From Marisimplicoccus sp038147335 (GTDB lineage: Bacteria > Bacteroidota > Bacteroidia > Flavobacteriales > Flavobacteriaceae), in the NCBI GenBank assembly GCA_038147335.1, contig JAYQTK010000002.1:434001-498000 (forward strand): DNA of 64,000 bases, given 5' to 3'. Position 1 is the stretch's first letter. Each line of letters begins with the position of its first letter. The position numbers were made by a program, and so were the translations under genes. Below are positions 35,501 through 43,700 of this stretch, piece by piece. The notes beneath the pieces were generated by a model. It saw only the letters and a list, made by a program, of their open reading frames with translations, was not told the DNA's origin and did no database searches.

Positions 35501-36901
35501 GGTATAATAAGAATTATTAGTTGCAATAAGTTTTACACCATACTTTATACTAAAATCTTTAAGAATTGGAATTATATAGTCTTCATTTTCTTGTTTGTGA
35601 TTTTGAATTTCCAAATAGAAGTCATCTTTAAAATTATCTATCCACCATTTTAAAGATTCTTCTGCTTTTTCTTCACCTTGATTTAAGATTTTGGAGGAAA
35701 TTTCACCATTTAAACCTCCTGACAACACAATTAGATCTTCAGAGTAAGTTTTTAAGATTTCCTTGTCAATTCTTGGAACATAATAGAATCCTTCAATATT
35801 AGCTATAGAACTTAATTTTGATAAATTTCTAAAACCATTTTTATTTTTTGCTAAAAAAACCATTTGGTATCCATTATCTCTGTTAGATTTATCTAGATGA
35901 TTTTCACATACATTTAATTCACACCCAACAATTGGTTTAATATACTTTTGACCTTCCTTTAGGTTTTCATTATAATTTTTAAGAGTTTTAATAAAGTGAA
36001 ATGCTCCCATTAAATTTGACTTATCAGTAATTGCAATAGCATCATGTGAAAAGTCAATACATTGTTTTAGTAAATCTGAAATCCTAGATGTTGACTGTAA
36101 AATTGAAAATTGAGTGTATGCATGAAGATGAGCAAATTCAAAATCTTCTTTTAATTCTTCATTAGTTATTGGGGAATCAGTTTTATCTAACTGTTCATCT
36201 GATTTTAACTTCTTAGATTCTTCAAATAAATTAAGATGATCTATTCCTTGAGCTTTAACTTTTTCAAGATCTAAATCTGATAAGTTCATGTAAATATCTT
36301 CATTATTAGAAAGTGATGCGGGATGAATTTTTTTATCTTTTAAAAGTTTAAATAAACAAAGTGCAGTAGCTTCAACATCAGCAGAGGCATTATGTGCTGA
36401 CTCAAATTTTTGGTTAAAAAGATGACTATATAACTCAATTAGAGTTGGAAGCTTAAATCTTCTACCTCTTCCGCCTTTTAACATACATATTTGAGCTGTT
36501 TCCTCTGTACAGGTATCAATTTTTGGAAAATCTTGAAGTGGATTTTTTCCGTCAATTCTTAGATATTCAGAGCCTAAAATCTTTTCATCAAAATTTAAAT
36601 TATGACCACAAATAAACTTAGACTTGCTTAGATCATCTTTAAATTTTTCAAGAACAAATTCGACTTCTACTCCAATTTTTTTAGCAAGCTGAGTTGAAAT
36701 ACCATGAATCTTTTCAGAATCATAAGGTATTGTGAATCCTTTTGGATGAATAATGTAACTCTGGTTTGAAACACAAATTCCTTTTTCATCGTGAACCTGC
36801 CAAGCTACCTGAATTGCTCTTGGCCAGTTGTCAAAATCTGTCAAAGGAGCACTCCATTTTTTTGGAAGACCAGTAGTTTCAGTATCAAAAATTAAAAACA
36901 T
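32582..36901 (-). CDS. dnaE: DNA polymerase III alpha subunit with N-terminal DnaQ-type proofreading domain
   Basis: 1439 residues, about 280 longer than the E. coli protein. Residues 1-190 are a DEDDh exonuclease: FDTETTGLP (Asp 6, Glu 8), GHNLNFDEKIL and AHNASADVEATAL supply the metal-binding set. Next comes the PHP domain (from HLHAYTQFSILQ, about 257), then the polymerase core with VGPGRGSAAGSVVAYALG and the catalytic PDIDIDFDDEGRNKV. A helix-hairpin-helix follows near YDDIFDFAKRIDL, and an OB fold with VVGIYISAHPLDDF and DFYVGGIINEVEHL. Exonuclease-fused DnaE is known in Flavobacteriia. It is the replicative polymerase, proofreading in cis. It is divergent from metG. Confidence 0.96.
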   Translation of the reverse strand: MFLIFDTETTGLPKKWSAPLTDFDNWPRAIQVAWQVHDEKGICVSNQSYIIHPKGFTIPYDSEKIHGISTQLAKKIGVEVEFVLEKFKDDLSKSKFICGHNLNFDEKILGSEYLRIDGKNPLQDFPKIDTCTEETAQICMLKGGRGRRFKLPTLIELYSHLFNQKFESAHNASADVEATALCLFKLLKDKKIHPASLSNNEDIYMNLSDLDLEKVKAQGIDHLNLFEESKKLKSDEQLDKTDSPITNEELKEDFEFAHLHAYTQFSILQSTSRISDLLKQCIDFSHDAIAITDKSNLMGAFHFIKTLKNYNENLKEGQKYIKPIVGCELNVCENHLDKSNRDNGYQMVFLAKNKNGFRNLSKLSSIANIEGFYYVPRIDKEILKTYSEDLIVLSGGLNGEISSKILNQGEEKAEESLKWWIDNFKDDFYLEIQNHKQENEDYIIPILKDFSIKYGVKLIATNNSYYTSKSEANAHDILLCVRDGEKQSVPIGRGRGFRYGLPNEEYYYKSKDEMLKIFNGIPESIYNISEIINKVDSFDLAREVLLPDFKVPKKFMQKDDFDNQKGQNSYLRHLTNEGVKNKYGKMSKDLQERVDFELDVIAKTGYPGYFLIVQDFINAAREMNVSVGPGRGSAAGSVVAYALGITSIDPIKYNLLFERFLNPDRVSLPDIDIDFDDEGRNKVIEYVVDKYGSDQVAQIITYGRMAAKSSIRDTGRVLDLSLSEVDRISKLVPNMKLNDIFSMNESDLKSELRTDEFSRVSELKKLFKASDLSAQTLQQASLLEGSLRNTGIHACGVIITPSNISEFVPITRAKDSDFYVTQFDNSVVEDAGLLKMDFLGLKTLTIIKDTVKLIKYKYDIDLDPEKFELDDKKTYELFQRGETVGIFQYESPGMQKYLKDLKPTDFNDLIAMNALYRPGPLEYIPSYISRKNGSEPITYDIPEMEEFLQETYGITVYQEQVMSLSQKISGFSKGEADLLRKAMGKKIFSLIEKLKPKFMKGGQENGYTIEVLEKVWKDWEAFASYAFNKSHSTCYALIGYQTAFLKANYPSEYMAAVLSNNMNDIKQVSFFMEECKRMGITVLGPDINESYYKFNVNDDKAIRFGMGAVKGVGKGAVETIVENRKDDKYDDIFDFAKRIDLRLANKKTFENLVLAGGLDSFKLNRSQYFNLDNEGLSYIEKAIKFGSKYQESVNSSQINLFGEDSNDMSINPVIPECDEWINLEKLKKEREVVGIYISAHPLDDFIRELNNFTSTGLTTLNDLNKLVNKDFYVGGIINEVEHLVSKTGNGFAVFSFEDFNDQYKFRIFGEEYLKYKHLLEENKILRLRLTVREGWVNKDTGRVGEPRIQFLNVELMDGIIDSNSKKITLRVDSSAIVNDDIKKLKSTLSKFKGSSPVYFDIHDSKNEFKLNMISEDTKVNISKELLISLEEDEFLYKLN

Positions 36902-36972
36902 TTAGGAATAGTTTCAATTACTAATTTAATATTTTATCTTGGATTGATTTTGAATATTTATCAAGAGTTTCA

Positions 36973-38667
36973 ATGCCAAAAAATAAAGAAACTTTTACAA
37001 TTACAGCAGCACTTCCATATGCAAATGGCCCTATACATATTGGCCATCTAGCAGGTGTTTATATTCCTGCTGATATATTCGCTAGATACAAAAGACTTAC
37101 AAATAATGATGTTGCATTCATTTGTGGAAGTGATGAACACGGGGTTGCAATTTCTTTAGCATCTAAAAAAGCTTCAATTTCTCCAAAGGAGTTAATTGAT
37201 AAATATGATAAAATGATTAAAAAATCATTTGATGAATTTGGAATTTTATTTGATAATTATTCAAGAACATCAAATAAGATTCATCATGAAACTTCTATAA
37301 ATTTTTTTGAGAATCTTAAAGAAAAAAATCTTTTTTCACTAATTAAATCAGAACAGTTTTTCGATGTTAATGAGAATCAATTTTTAGCTGATAGATATAT
37401 CTCTGGTACTTGTCCTGTTTGTGGTTATGATGAAGCATATGGAGATCAATGTGAAAAGTGTGGATCAACCCTTAGCCCAGAGGAACTAAAAAATCCTAAA
37501 TCAACAATCTCTAATTCAGCTCCAATTCTAAAAGAGACTAAACACTATTATATCAAACTTGATGAATTTGAGGAATTTATTAAAAACTGGATAACTGTTG
37601 AAAATAAAGATAAATGGAAGACAAATGTTGTTGGACAGGTTAAGTCATGGTTAGATAGTGGATTAAAACCAAGGGCGGTTACAAGAGATCTGGATTGGGG
37701 TATACCTGTAAAAATAGATGATGAAGATGGCAAGGTACTATATGTTTGGTTTGAGGCACCTATTGGATATATCTCATCTACTATTGAATGGGCTAAAGCA
37801 AATGACAAAGATTGGGAGCAATATTGGAAAAATCCAGAAACTAATCTTATTCACTTTATTGGTAAAGACAATATTGTTTTTCATTGTATAATTTTTCCAA
37901 TTATGCTAAGAATGTTTGGTGATTTTATTCTACCTAAAAATGTTCCAGCAAATGAATTCCTAAACCTTGAAGGTAATAAGATTTCAACATCTAGGAACTG
38001 GGCAGTTTGGCTTCATGAATATTTAATTGATTTTCCTAACATGCAAGATGTATTAAGATATGTATTAACATCTACATGTCCTGAAACAAAAGATAATGAT
38101 TTCACTTGGAAAGACTTTCAAACTAGAAACAACAGTGAATTAGTAGCTATTTATGGAAATTTCACTAATAGAGTTCTATCATTAATAAATAAATATTATG
38201 ATGGTAAAATACCAAATCCAGATTCAAGAAATAATGCTGATGAATTAGTTTTAAATGAAGTCAAATCCTTAAAGAGCAAAATTGAACTTAGCTTGAATGA
38301 ATTTAAATTTAGAGAAGCAATCAAAAACTTAATGAACATAGCTAGAGTTGGGAATAAACATCTTGCAGAAACAGAGCCATGGAAAATTAAAGAATCGGAT
38401 CCTGAAAGAGTAGAACAGATTCTTCAAACTTCCTATATTATAATTACTTATTTATCAGTTCTTTCTGAACCATTTATTCCTTTTACATCATATAAATTAA
38501 TGAAAATGATTGGGCTGAATAATTTTAGCTGGGATATGTTAGATAATGTCTCTGAAAATATTGACTATAGCTTTAAAATTGACAAAATAGAAATGTTATT
38601 TAGAAAAATTGAAGATTCTGAGATAGATCTTCAACTAAATAAATTAAATGGTAATCCTAATTTATAG
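36973..38667 (+). CDS. metG: Methionyl-tRNA synthetase, without the C-terminal EMAPII domain
   Basis: 564 residues. Class I motifs: HIGH in YANGPIHIGHL (residues 22-25) and KISTS in GNKISTSRNWAVW (about 335). A zinc knuckle lies at CPVCGYDEAYGDQCEKCG (about 146-163). It charges initiator and elongator tRNA-Met. Most Bacteroidota MetG proteins are near 680 residues with a C-terminal tRNA-binding dimerisation domain; here the protein ends after the anticodon-binding helices and the convergent lipoprotein gene begins at once (11-base overlap), so no remnant is left. The core is complete, so it should be active. Confidence 0.93.
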   Translation: MPKNKETFTITAALPYANGPIHIGHLAGVYIPADIFARYKRLTNNDVAFICGSDEHGVAISLASKKASISPKELIDKYDKMIKKSFDEFGILFDNYSRTSNKIHHETSINFFENLKEKNLFSLIKSEQFFDVNENQFLADRYISGTCPVCGYDEAYGDQCEKCGSTLSPEELKNPKSTISNSAPILKETKHYYIKLDEFEEFIKNWITVENKDKWKTNVVGQVKSWLDSGLKPRAVTRDLDWGIPVKIDDEDGKVLYVWFEAPIGYISSTIEWAKANDKDWEQYWKNPETNLIHFIGKDNIVFHCIIFPIMLRMFGDFILPKNVPANEFLNLEGNKISTSRNWAVWLHEYLIDFPNMQDVLRYVLTSTCPETKDNDFTWKDFQTRNNSELVAIYGNFTNRVLSLINKYYDGKIPNPDSRNNADELVLNEVKSLKSKIELSLNEFKFREAIKNLMNIARVGNKHLAETEPWKIKESDPERVEQILQTSYIIITYLSVLSEPFIPFTSYKLMKMIGLNNFSWDMLDNVSENIDYSFKIDKIEMLFRKIEDSEIDLQLNKLNGNPNL

Positions 38668-39166
38668 AATCTACTAATATTGATTCTATCATATTAGCTG
38701 AGTAGTTGTAAAAAACAAAAATTTTATTAAGTTCTTTTAGTCCTTCGCTCTTATTAATCTTTGATAGATTATGTTTGGTTTTTTGTATTTGAATATCAAG
38801 AAGCTTTAGTCTTCCTTTAATCTCAGGACTGCTTACAAATAAATCAAAATCTGATTTCAATATCTCTCTTGAGTTATTGCCCAATTTATTTAATATATCC
38901 TCAAGATATTTTGCATCATTATCATTATATCCAGAAATTGAATTTGCTAGAACTAGAATATTATATTTAAGAATTTTGAACTCAGTCCATTCATCTAAAT
39001 TATATTCAGTTTCGAAATCTTCTTCAAATGTTATAGGAATTTCATATTCAATTATATCTAATTGATTTTCATCAACTGAGGTTTCAGTATTAGATTCAAT
39101 TTTTTGATTACAAGATGTTAAAATAATTATTGCAAATAAAAATTTCTTATCTAAAATTCCAATCAT
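38657..39166 (-). CDS. Short lipoprotein, function unknown
   Basis: About 169 residues from the ATG giving MIGILDKKFLF, which puts a lipobox at IIILTSC (Cys about 18); a longer start would add 18 basic residues before the signal. After an acidic linker (SNTETSVDENQLDIIEYEIP) the rest is predicted alpha-helical, with LKYNILVLANSISGYNDND and LLDIQIQKTKHNLSKINKSE, but has no domain I recognise. It probably sits in a membrane leaflet. It overlaps metG at its 3' end. Confidence 0.6.
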   Translation of the reverse strand: MIGILDKKFLFAIIILTSCNQKIESNTETSVDENQLDIIEYEIPITFEEDFETEYNLDEWTEFKILKYNILVLANSISGYNDNDAKYLEDILNKLGNNSREILKSDFDLFVSSPEIKGRLKLLDIQIQKTKHNLSKINKSEGLKELNKIFVFYNYSANMIESILVDSIN

Positions 39167-39218
39167 AATTGAACTAAATCTACGATATTTTATACTTTTA
39201 TCATTCAATATTTTTAAC

Positions 39219-39314
39219 ATGAGTAAATCGTTTGTTGCTTTTATAGTTATTCTATCAATGATTGTAGTCCTTGGATCTATTGTTTATGACTACGTCACCT
39301 CTAAAAATGACTAA
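39219..39314 (+). CDS. 31-residue single-helix membrane peptide overlapping crtI
   Basis: A short frame reads MSKSFVAFIVILSMIVVLGS and continues IVYDYVTSKND to a TAA. It has one hydrophobic helix (about 5-23) and a polar, charged tail, a good membrane peptide. Its end overlaps the crtI ATG by 8 bases, a layout that suggests translational coupling. It lies in the 140-base space between the divergent lipoprotein gene and crtI. No family is known to me; coding status rests on the composition and the overlap. Confidence 0.5.
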   Translation: MSKSFVAFIVILSMIVVLGSIVYDYVTSKND

Positions 39315-40776
39315 AAAAATTTTAATTATTGGTTCTGGCTTCTCCTCTATCTCTGCTGCAACTTATCTAGCAGATAAAGGGTATGATGTAACTGTATTTG
39401 AAAAAAACTCTTCATTTGGTGGAAGGGCTAGAAAATTTGAAGCTAATGGATTCACTTTTGATATGGGACCTTCATGGTATTGGATGCCAGATGTTTTTGA
39501 GAAATATTTTAATGACTTTGGTAAATCTGTTAGTGACTTCTATAACTTGAAAAAATTAGATCCAGCTTACAGAGTTTATTTTGGAAAAAATGATTACATA
39601 GAGATTGAAGATAGCCTTGAAAAAATAAGTGAAACGTTTGAAAAGATTGAAAAAGGCGCTTCAAAAAATCTCTTAAAATTTATGGCTGAGGCTAAGATTA
39701 ATTATTCTGTTGCTATGGAAAAGGTAGTTTATAAACCTGGGAAATCAATTCTAGAATTAGTCACTCCTGGAACTATCAGAAGGTTAAGATACTTTACAAC
39801 TAATATAAAATCTGAAGTTAGTAGATATTTCAAAAATAAGAAGCTCCGTCAATTAATGGAATTTCCTGTTTTATTTCTAGGCGCTAAACCTGAAAATACT
39901 CCTGCTTTTTATAATATAATGAATCATGCAGACTTTGGCCTTGGGACTTGGTTTCCAGAAAAAGGAGGTATGTATAAAGTTGTTGAATCAATGATAAATC
40001 TTGCAAAAGAAAAGGGAGTAAAGTTTAAGTCTGAACACAATGTTGAAGAAATTATAGTTATCGAGAAAAAAGTTAAAGGAGTTATTTCAAATGGCAAAGA
40101 ATTTTCTGCAGATATTGTTATTAGTGGAGCTGATTATAATCACACCGAGAAACTAATTCCTAATCATTTAAAAAATTATGATGATTCATTTTGGGATAAA
40201 AAAGTTTTTGCACCTTCTTCACTTCTATTTTATCTAGGCTTAAATAAAAAAGTAAAAAAATTACCTCATCATAATTTATTTTTTGATGTTGATATGAATG
40301 ATCATGCTTCTGAAATATATGATAATCCTAAATGGCCTGAATCTCCACTTTTCTATCTGAATTTCCCTTCATTAAGTGACAAAAGTATGGCACCAGATGG
40401 CTGTGAAAATTGTTTTATATTAATTCCAATTGCTCCAGACCTAGAAGATAAAGAAGAAATAAGAGAAAGATATTTAAATATAGTTCTAAAAAGGATTGAG
40501 GATATCTCAGGCGAAAAAATAAGTGATAATATAATTTTTAAAAAATCATTTTGTGTTAATGACTTTATAGATGATTATAACTCATACAAAGGAAATGCTT
40601 ATGGGTTAGCAAATACATTATTTCAAACCTCAATCTTTAAACCAAAGATGAAAAGCAAGAAAATAAAAGGACTATATTTTACTGGACAACTAACTGTTCC
40701 AGGACCTGGTGTACCTCCATCATTAATATCTGGAAAAATTGTTTCAGATGTTGTTATGCAGGATTTTCTGTATTAA
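39307..40776 (+). CDS. crtI: Phytoene desaturase
   Basis: 489 residues from the ATG at 39307. The FAD-binding start is ILIIGSGFSSISAATYLADK, followed by VTVFEKNSSFGGRARKFEAN, FDMGPSWYWMPDVFEKYF and a C-terminal GLYFTGQLTVPGPGVPPSLI with ISGKIVSDVV. It converts phytoene to lycopene stepwise at the membrane. No phytoene synthase (crtB) follows, although crtI-crtB pairs are usual; crtB must lie elsewhere. It is about 11 kb from the crtA-crtD-cruF cluster. The end overlaps the convergent helicase-nuclease gene by 23 bases. Confidence 0.93.
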   Translation: MTKKILIIGSGFSSISAATYLADKGYDVTVFEKNSSFGGRARKFEANGFTFDMGPSWYWMPDVFEKYFNDFGKSVSDFYNLKKLDPAYRVYFGKNDYIEIEDSLEKISETFEKIEKGASKNLLKFMAEAKINYSVAMEKVVYKPGKSILELVTPGTIRRLRYFTTNIKSEVSRYFKNKKLRQLMEFPVLFLGAKPENTPAFYNIMNHADFGLGTWFPEKGGMYKVVESMINLAKEKGVKFKSEHNVEEIIVIEKKVKGVISNGKEFSADIVISGADYNHTEKLIPNHLKNYDDSFWDKKVFAPSSLLFYLGLNKKVKKLPHHNLFFDVDMNDHASEIYDNPKWPESPLFYLNFPSLSDKSMAPDGCENCFILIPIAPDLEDKEEIRERYLNIVLKRIEDISGEKISDNIIFKKSFCVNDFIDDYNSYKGNAYGLANTLFQTSIFKPKMKSKKIKGLYFTGQLTVPGPGVPPSLISGKIVSDVVMQDFLY

Positions 40777-43700
40777 TAAATTCGTTTGTTTGAATTATAT
40801 CCGTTATAATCTCAACTAATAGTTTTTCTACTTCTTTTATGCTTATCTGAGTATGATCTTTAATTGAAATAAATGGAGAAGTACTTTTTTTCACTGAATA
40901 AATTCCTATTTGTCCAATATCCAGATCTTTATAATTATTTGATACAAGTAATTTATAGATGAGTAATTGTAACAAATTTGAATATTTGTAGTCTAACTTA
41001 ATTTTATCTATATTTTTTATATCTAGAACTGTTGGATTTACCAATCCTGACTTATAATCAATAACTCTTATTTTTCCATTGAATAAGTCAATTCTATCAA
41101 TAATACCATTAATTTTAACTGTTGTATTATTTACAGTAATTTCAGATGATAGTCTTTCCTCTAGTGATAAAATCTTAATCTTAGCTTTTTCTTTAGTTAA
41201 TTGTTCTTTTTCAAAATTTAAAATATTAGTTATATAGTCTTTAACGATTTCTATAAAAATTAAGTTTTTACCTTCTGGTTTCTTGGAATATAATTCTATG
41301 AAAGATTCACTAGTTTGGTTGTCTATATTTCTTCTCATTTTTTCAATATGCTCTAATTCAAGATCTATCATTTTAAAAGGATTATAAAGTTTTTCAATTA
41401 CCTCATGTATTAATGTTCCTTGATCCATATAACTTAAATATTTTGAATCTTCAATATCATCTATTCCTAAAATTTTTTGTTCGTAGAATAAATAGGGATT
41501 CTTAATAAATAAGTTTAATGTAGATGCTGAAATTCCTGATTTTAAAATATCATTTATTTTTTGATCAATTCTTTTATCACTTTTAATTACCTCACTAATT
41601 TGATTATCAAATGTTATTTTTTGAGTTATCGAATTGTAAGAGATATTATAATTTTTATCTAAGAGCTCCAGTTGCTTTATAAATCTACTTTTCTCACCGT
41701 TTATAAATGATGATAGATCTGAGTCAAAAGTTAGGTGCACTTCTTTAGAGTTTTCGACGAGACTATAAAATAAAGTGGAAATATTTTTTTCCTTCTCAAT
41801 TAGATTCAAACTTTCAAATTCATTTTTTTTGCTGTTAGATACAAAATCACTATTTATCTCATTAAATGGAAATAACCCTTCATTCATGTTACTAATTATA
41901 ACATGATCATATTTTGAATTATCATAATCCAAAATATGATAGTTCGATGACATACTTATATGATTTGAGTTAAAGAGATTGACTAGATCAGCTAATTTAT
42001 GATTGCTAAAAAAGACATAAACTCTTGCTTTATTATTTTTATTGTAGATTGATGAAAGGGTATCAGAAATATATTTGGCTTGATTTAGATTACCTGAAGT
42101 TGATACAATTTTTATTTTACCACTACAGTCTAATTTTTCCTTATTATCTAGCTTAATGTCATATTTTATTTTCTTACCAAAAGAAAAATTATTTTTACAT
42201 GACTTATAATCAAGAAACTCTTTAATCAGGGAAGATATACTATTAGTGCTTACTTTATTATTATTTGCTAAAATATAAAGCTCTTTTTCAGCCCTAGTAA
42301 ATGCAACATATAATAGATTGATTGAGTCAATATAGTTATTTAGAACTGTACTATCATATACTTCTTTAAGGTTATGTCCATTTTGATTCAAGTCTTTTAT
42401 CCTTTTAATTAACATCCACTTCAAAGATTCAATTTCACTGAAAGGTTCATATAGCCATAAAGAATCATTAAAACTATTTTCATCTAACTTATCATTGTAT
42501 ATTGGAAGTATTACTGCAGGATATTCAAGACCCTTTGATTTATGAATTGTTGATATACAAACTGACTTTTGATTGTCAGGGAGGCTAAGATTAATTTTAT
42601 CTAAATTTTTAGTCCAATAATTTAAATACTCATCCACTGAGTCATTTGATTTTTCAAGAAATTCAAATATGTTATCTATAAATGCTGTCAAAAAAATATT
42701 ATTTAAATCAATTTTAAATATTGAGCAACAATATTTGACAGACTCTAAAACATTAAGCTTTAGAAAATAGTTTAAATCAAATTTTTCATTTGAAATTTTA
42801 CTAAGGAAATCATCAATATTTTTCTTATCTAGATTGTCAAAGAAACAATCATTTATTGTTAAATAATCCCCTTCAAAATAATTTTTTTTATAAAGAAAGT
42901 CAATTACATTTTTTCTCTCACTATAATTATTTCCAGAGATACTTAACTTAAATATTGAAATAACAAATTGAACAATTTCTGAATTTTTTATTTGTAAAAT
43001 ATCACTTGAAACAAGATCAAAATCGGATGAATCAATATTATGAATTAGCTCTTTAGCATATTTATTTTTTCTAACTAAAATTATAATCTCTGAAGGAAGA
43101 TACCCACGATTTAACAAATCCAGTATTTGATTTTTAATCTTTTCATAGAAAGTATCTGAATCATATAATTCTATTTCAACATAACCATCTTCTTTTTTTG
43201 TTGATTTTTGTTTGAAATTTAAAAGACTTGAATTGTATATTTTCAAATCTAGACTATTTGTTAAGTAGGAAAAAAACTCAGAATTAAAATCAACTATATT
43301 TTTTAAACTCCTGTAATTTGTGTCAATTTTTTCTATTTCTGGATTTATATAAAAAGGATTGGTCTCACCAAGAATAAGATTTACAAATTGATTTATTCTA
43401 CTCCCTCTCCACCTATAAATTGATTGTTTAGGATCTCCAACAATTAATAAAGACCCTTTAGTGCCATCATGAGACTCACTTTGAATTGAATTAGAAATTA
43501 AAGGAATTAAATTTTCCCACTGAAGCTCAGAAGTATCTTGAAATTCATCAATAAAAAAATTTGAAAATCTTGAGCCTAGCTTCTCATAAATTAATGGAGC
43601 ATCATTTGATTTAACAAGTGAATTTAATTCAGAATTAAATTTTGAAATTAATTTGGTGTTATTGTCACTTTGAATTTTATTAATCTTATTTTCAATTAAG

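Noticed and set aside
38657..39220. Longer start for the short lipoprotein (from 39220)
   Set aside because: It would put 18 basic and polar residues before the signal peptide; the ATG at 39166 places the lipobox properly.
39307..40776. crtI-crtB operon
   Set aside because: No phytoene synthase follows; the next gene is convergent and overlaps crtI.
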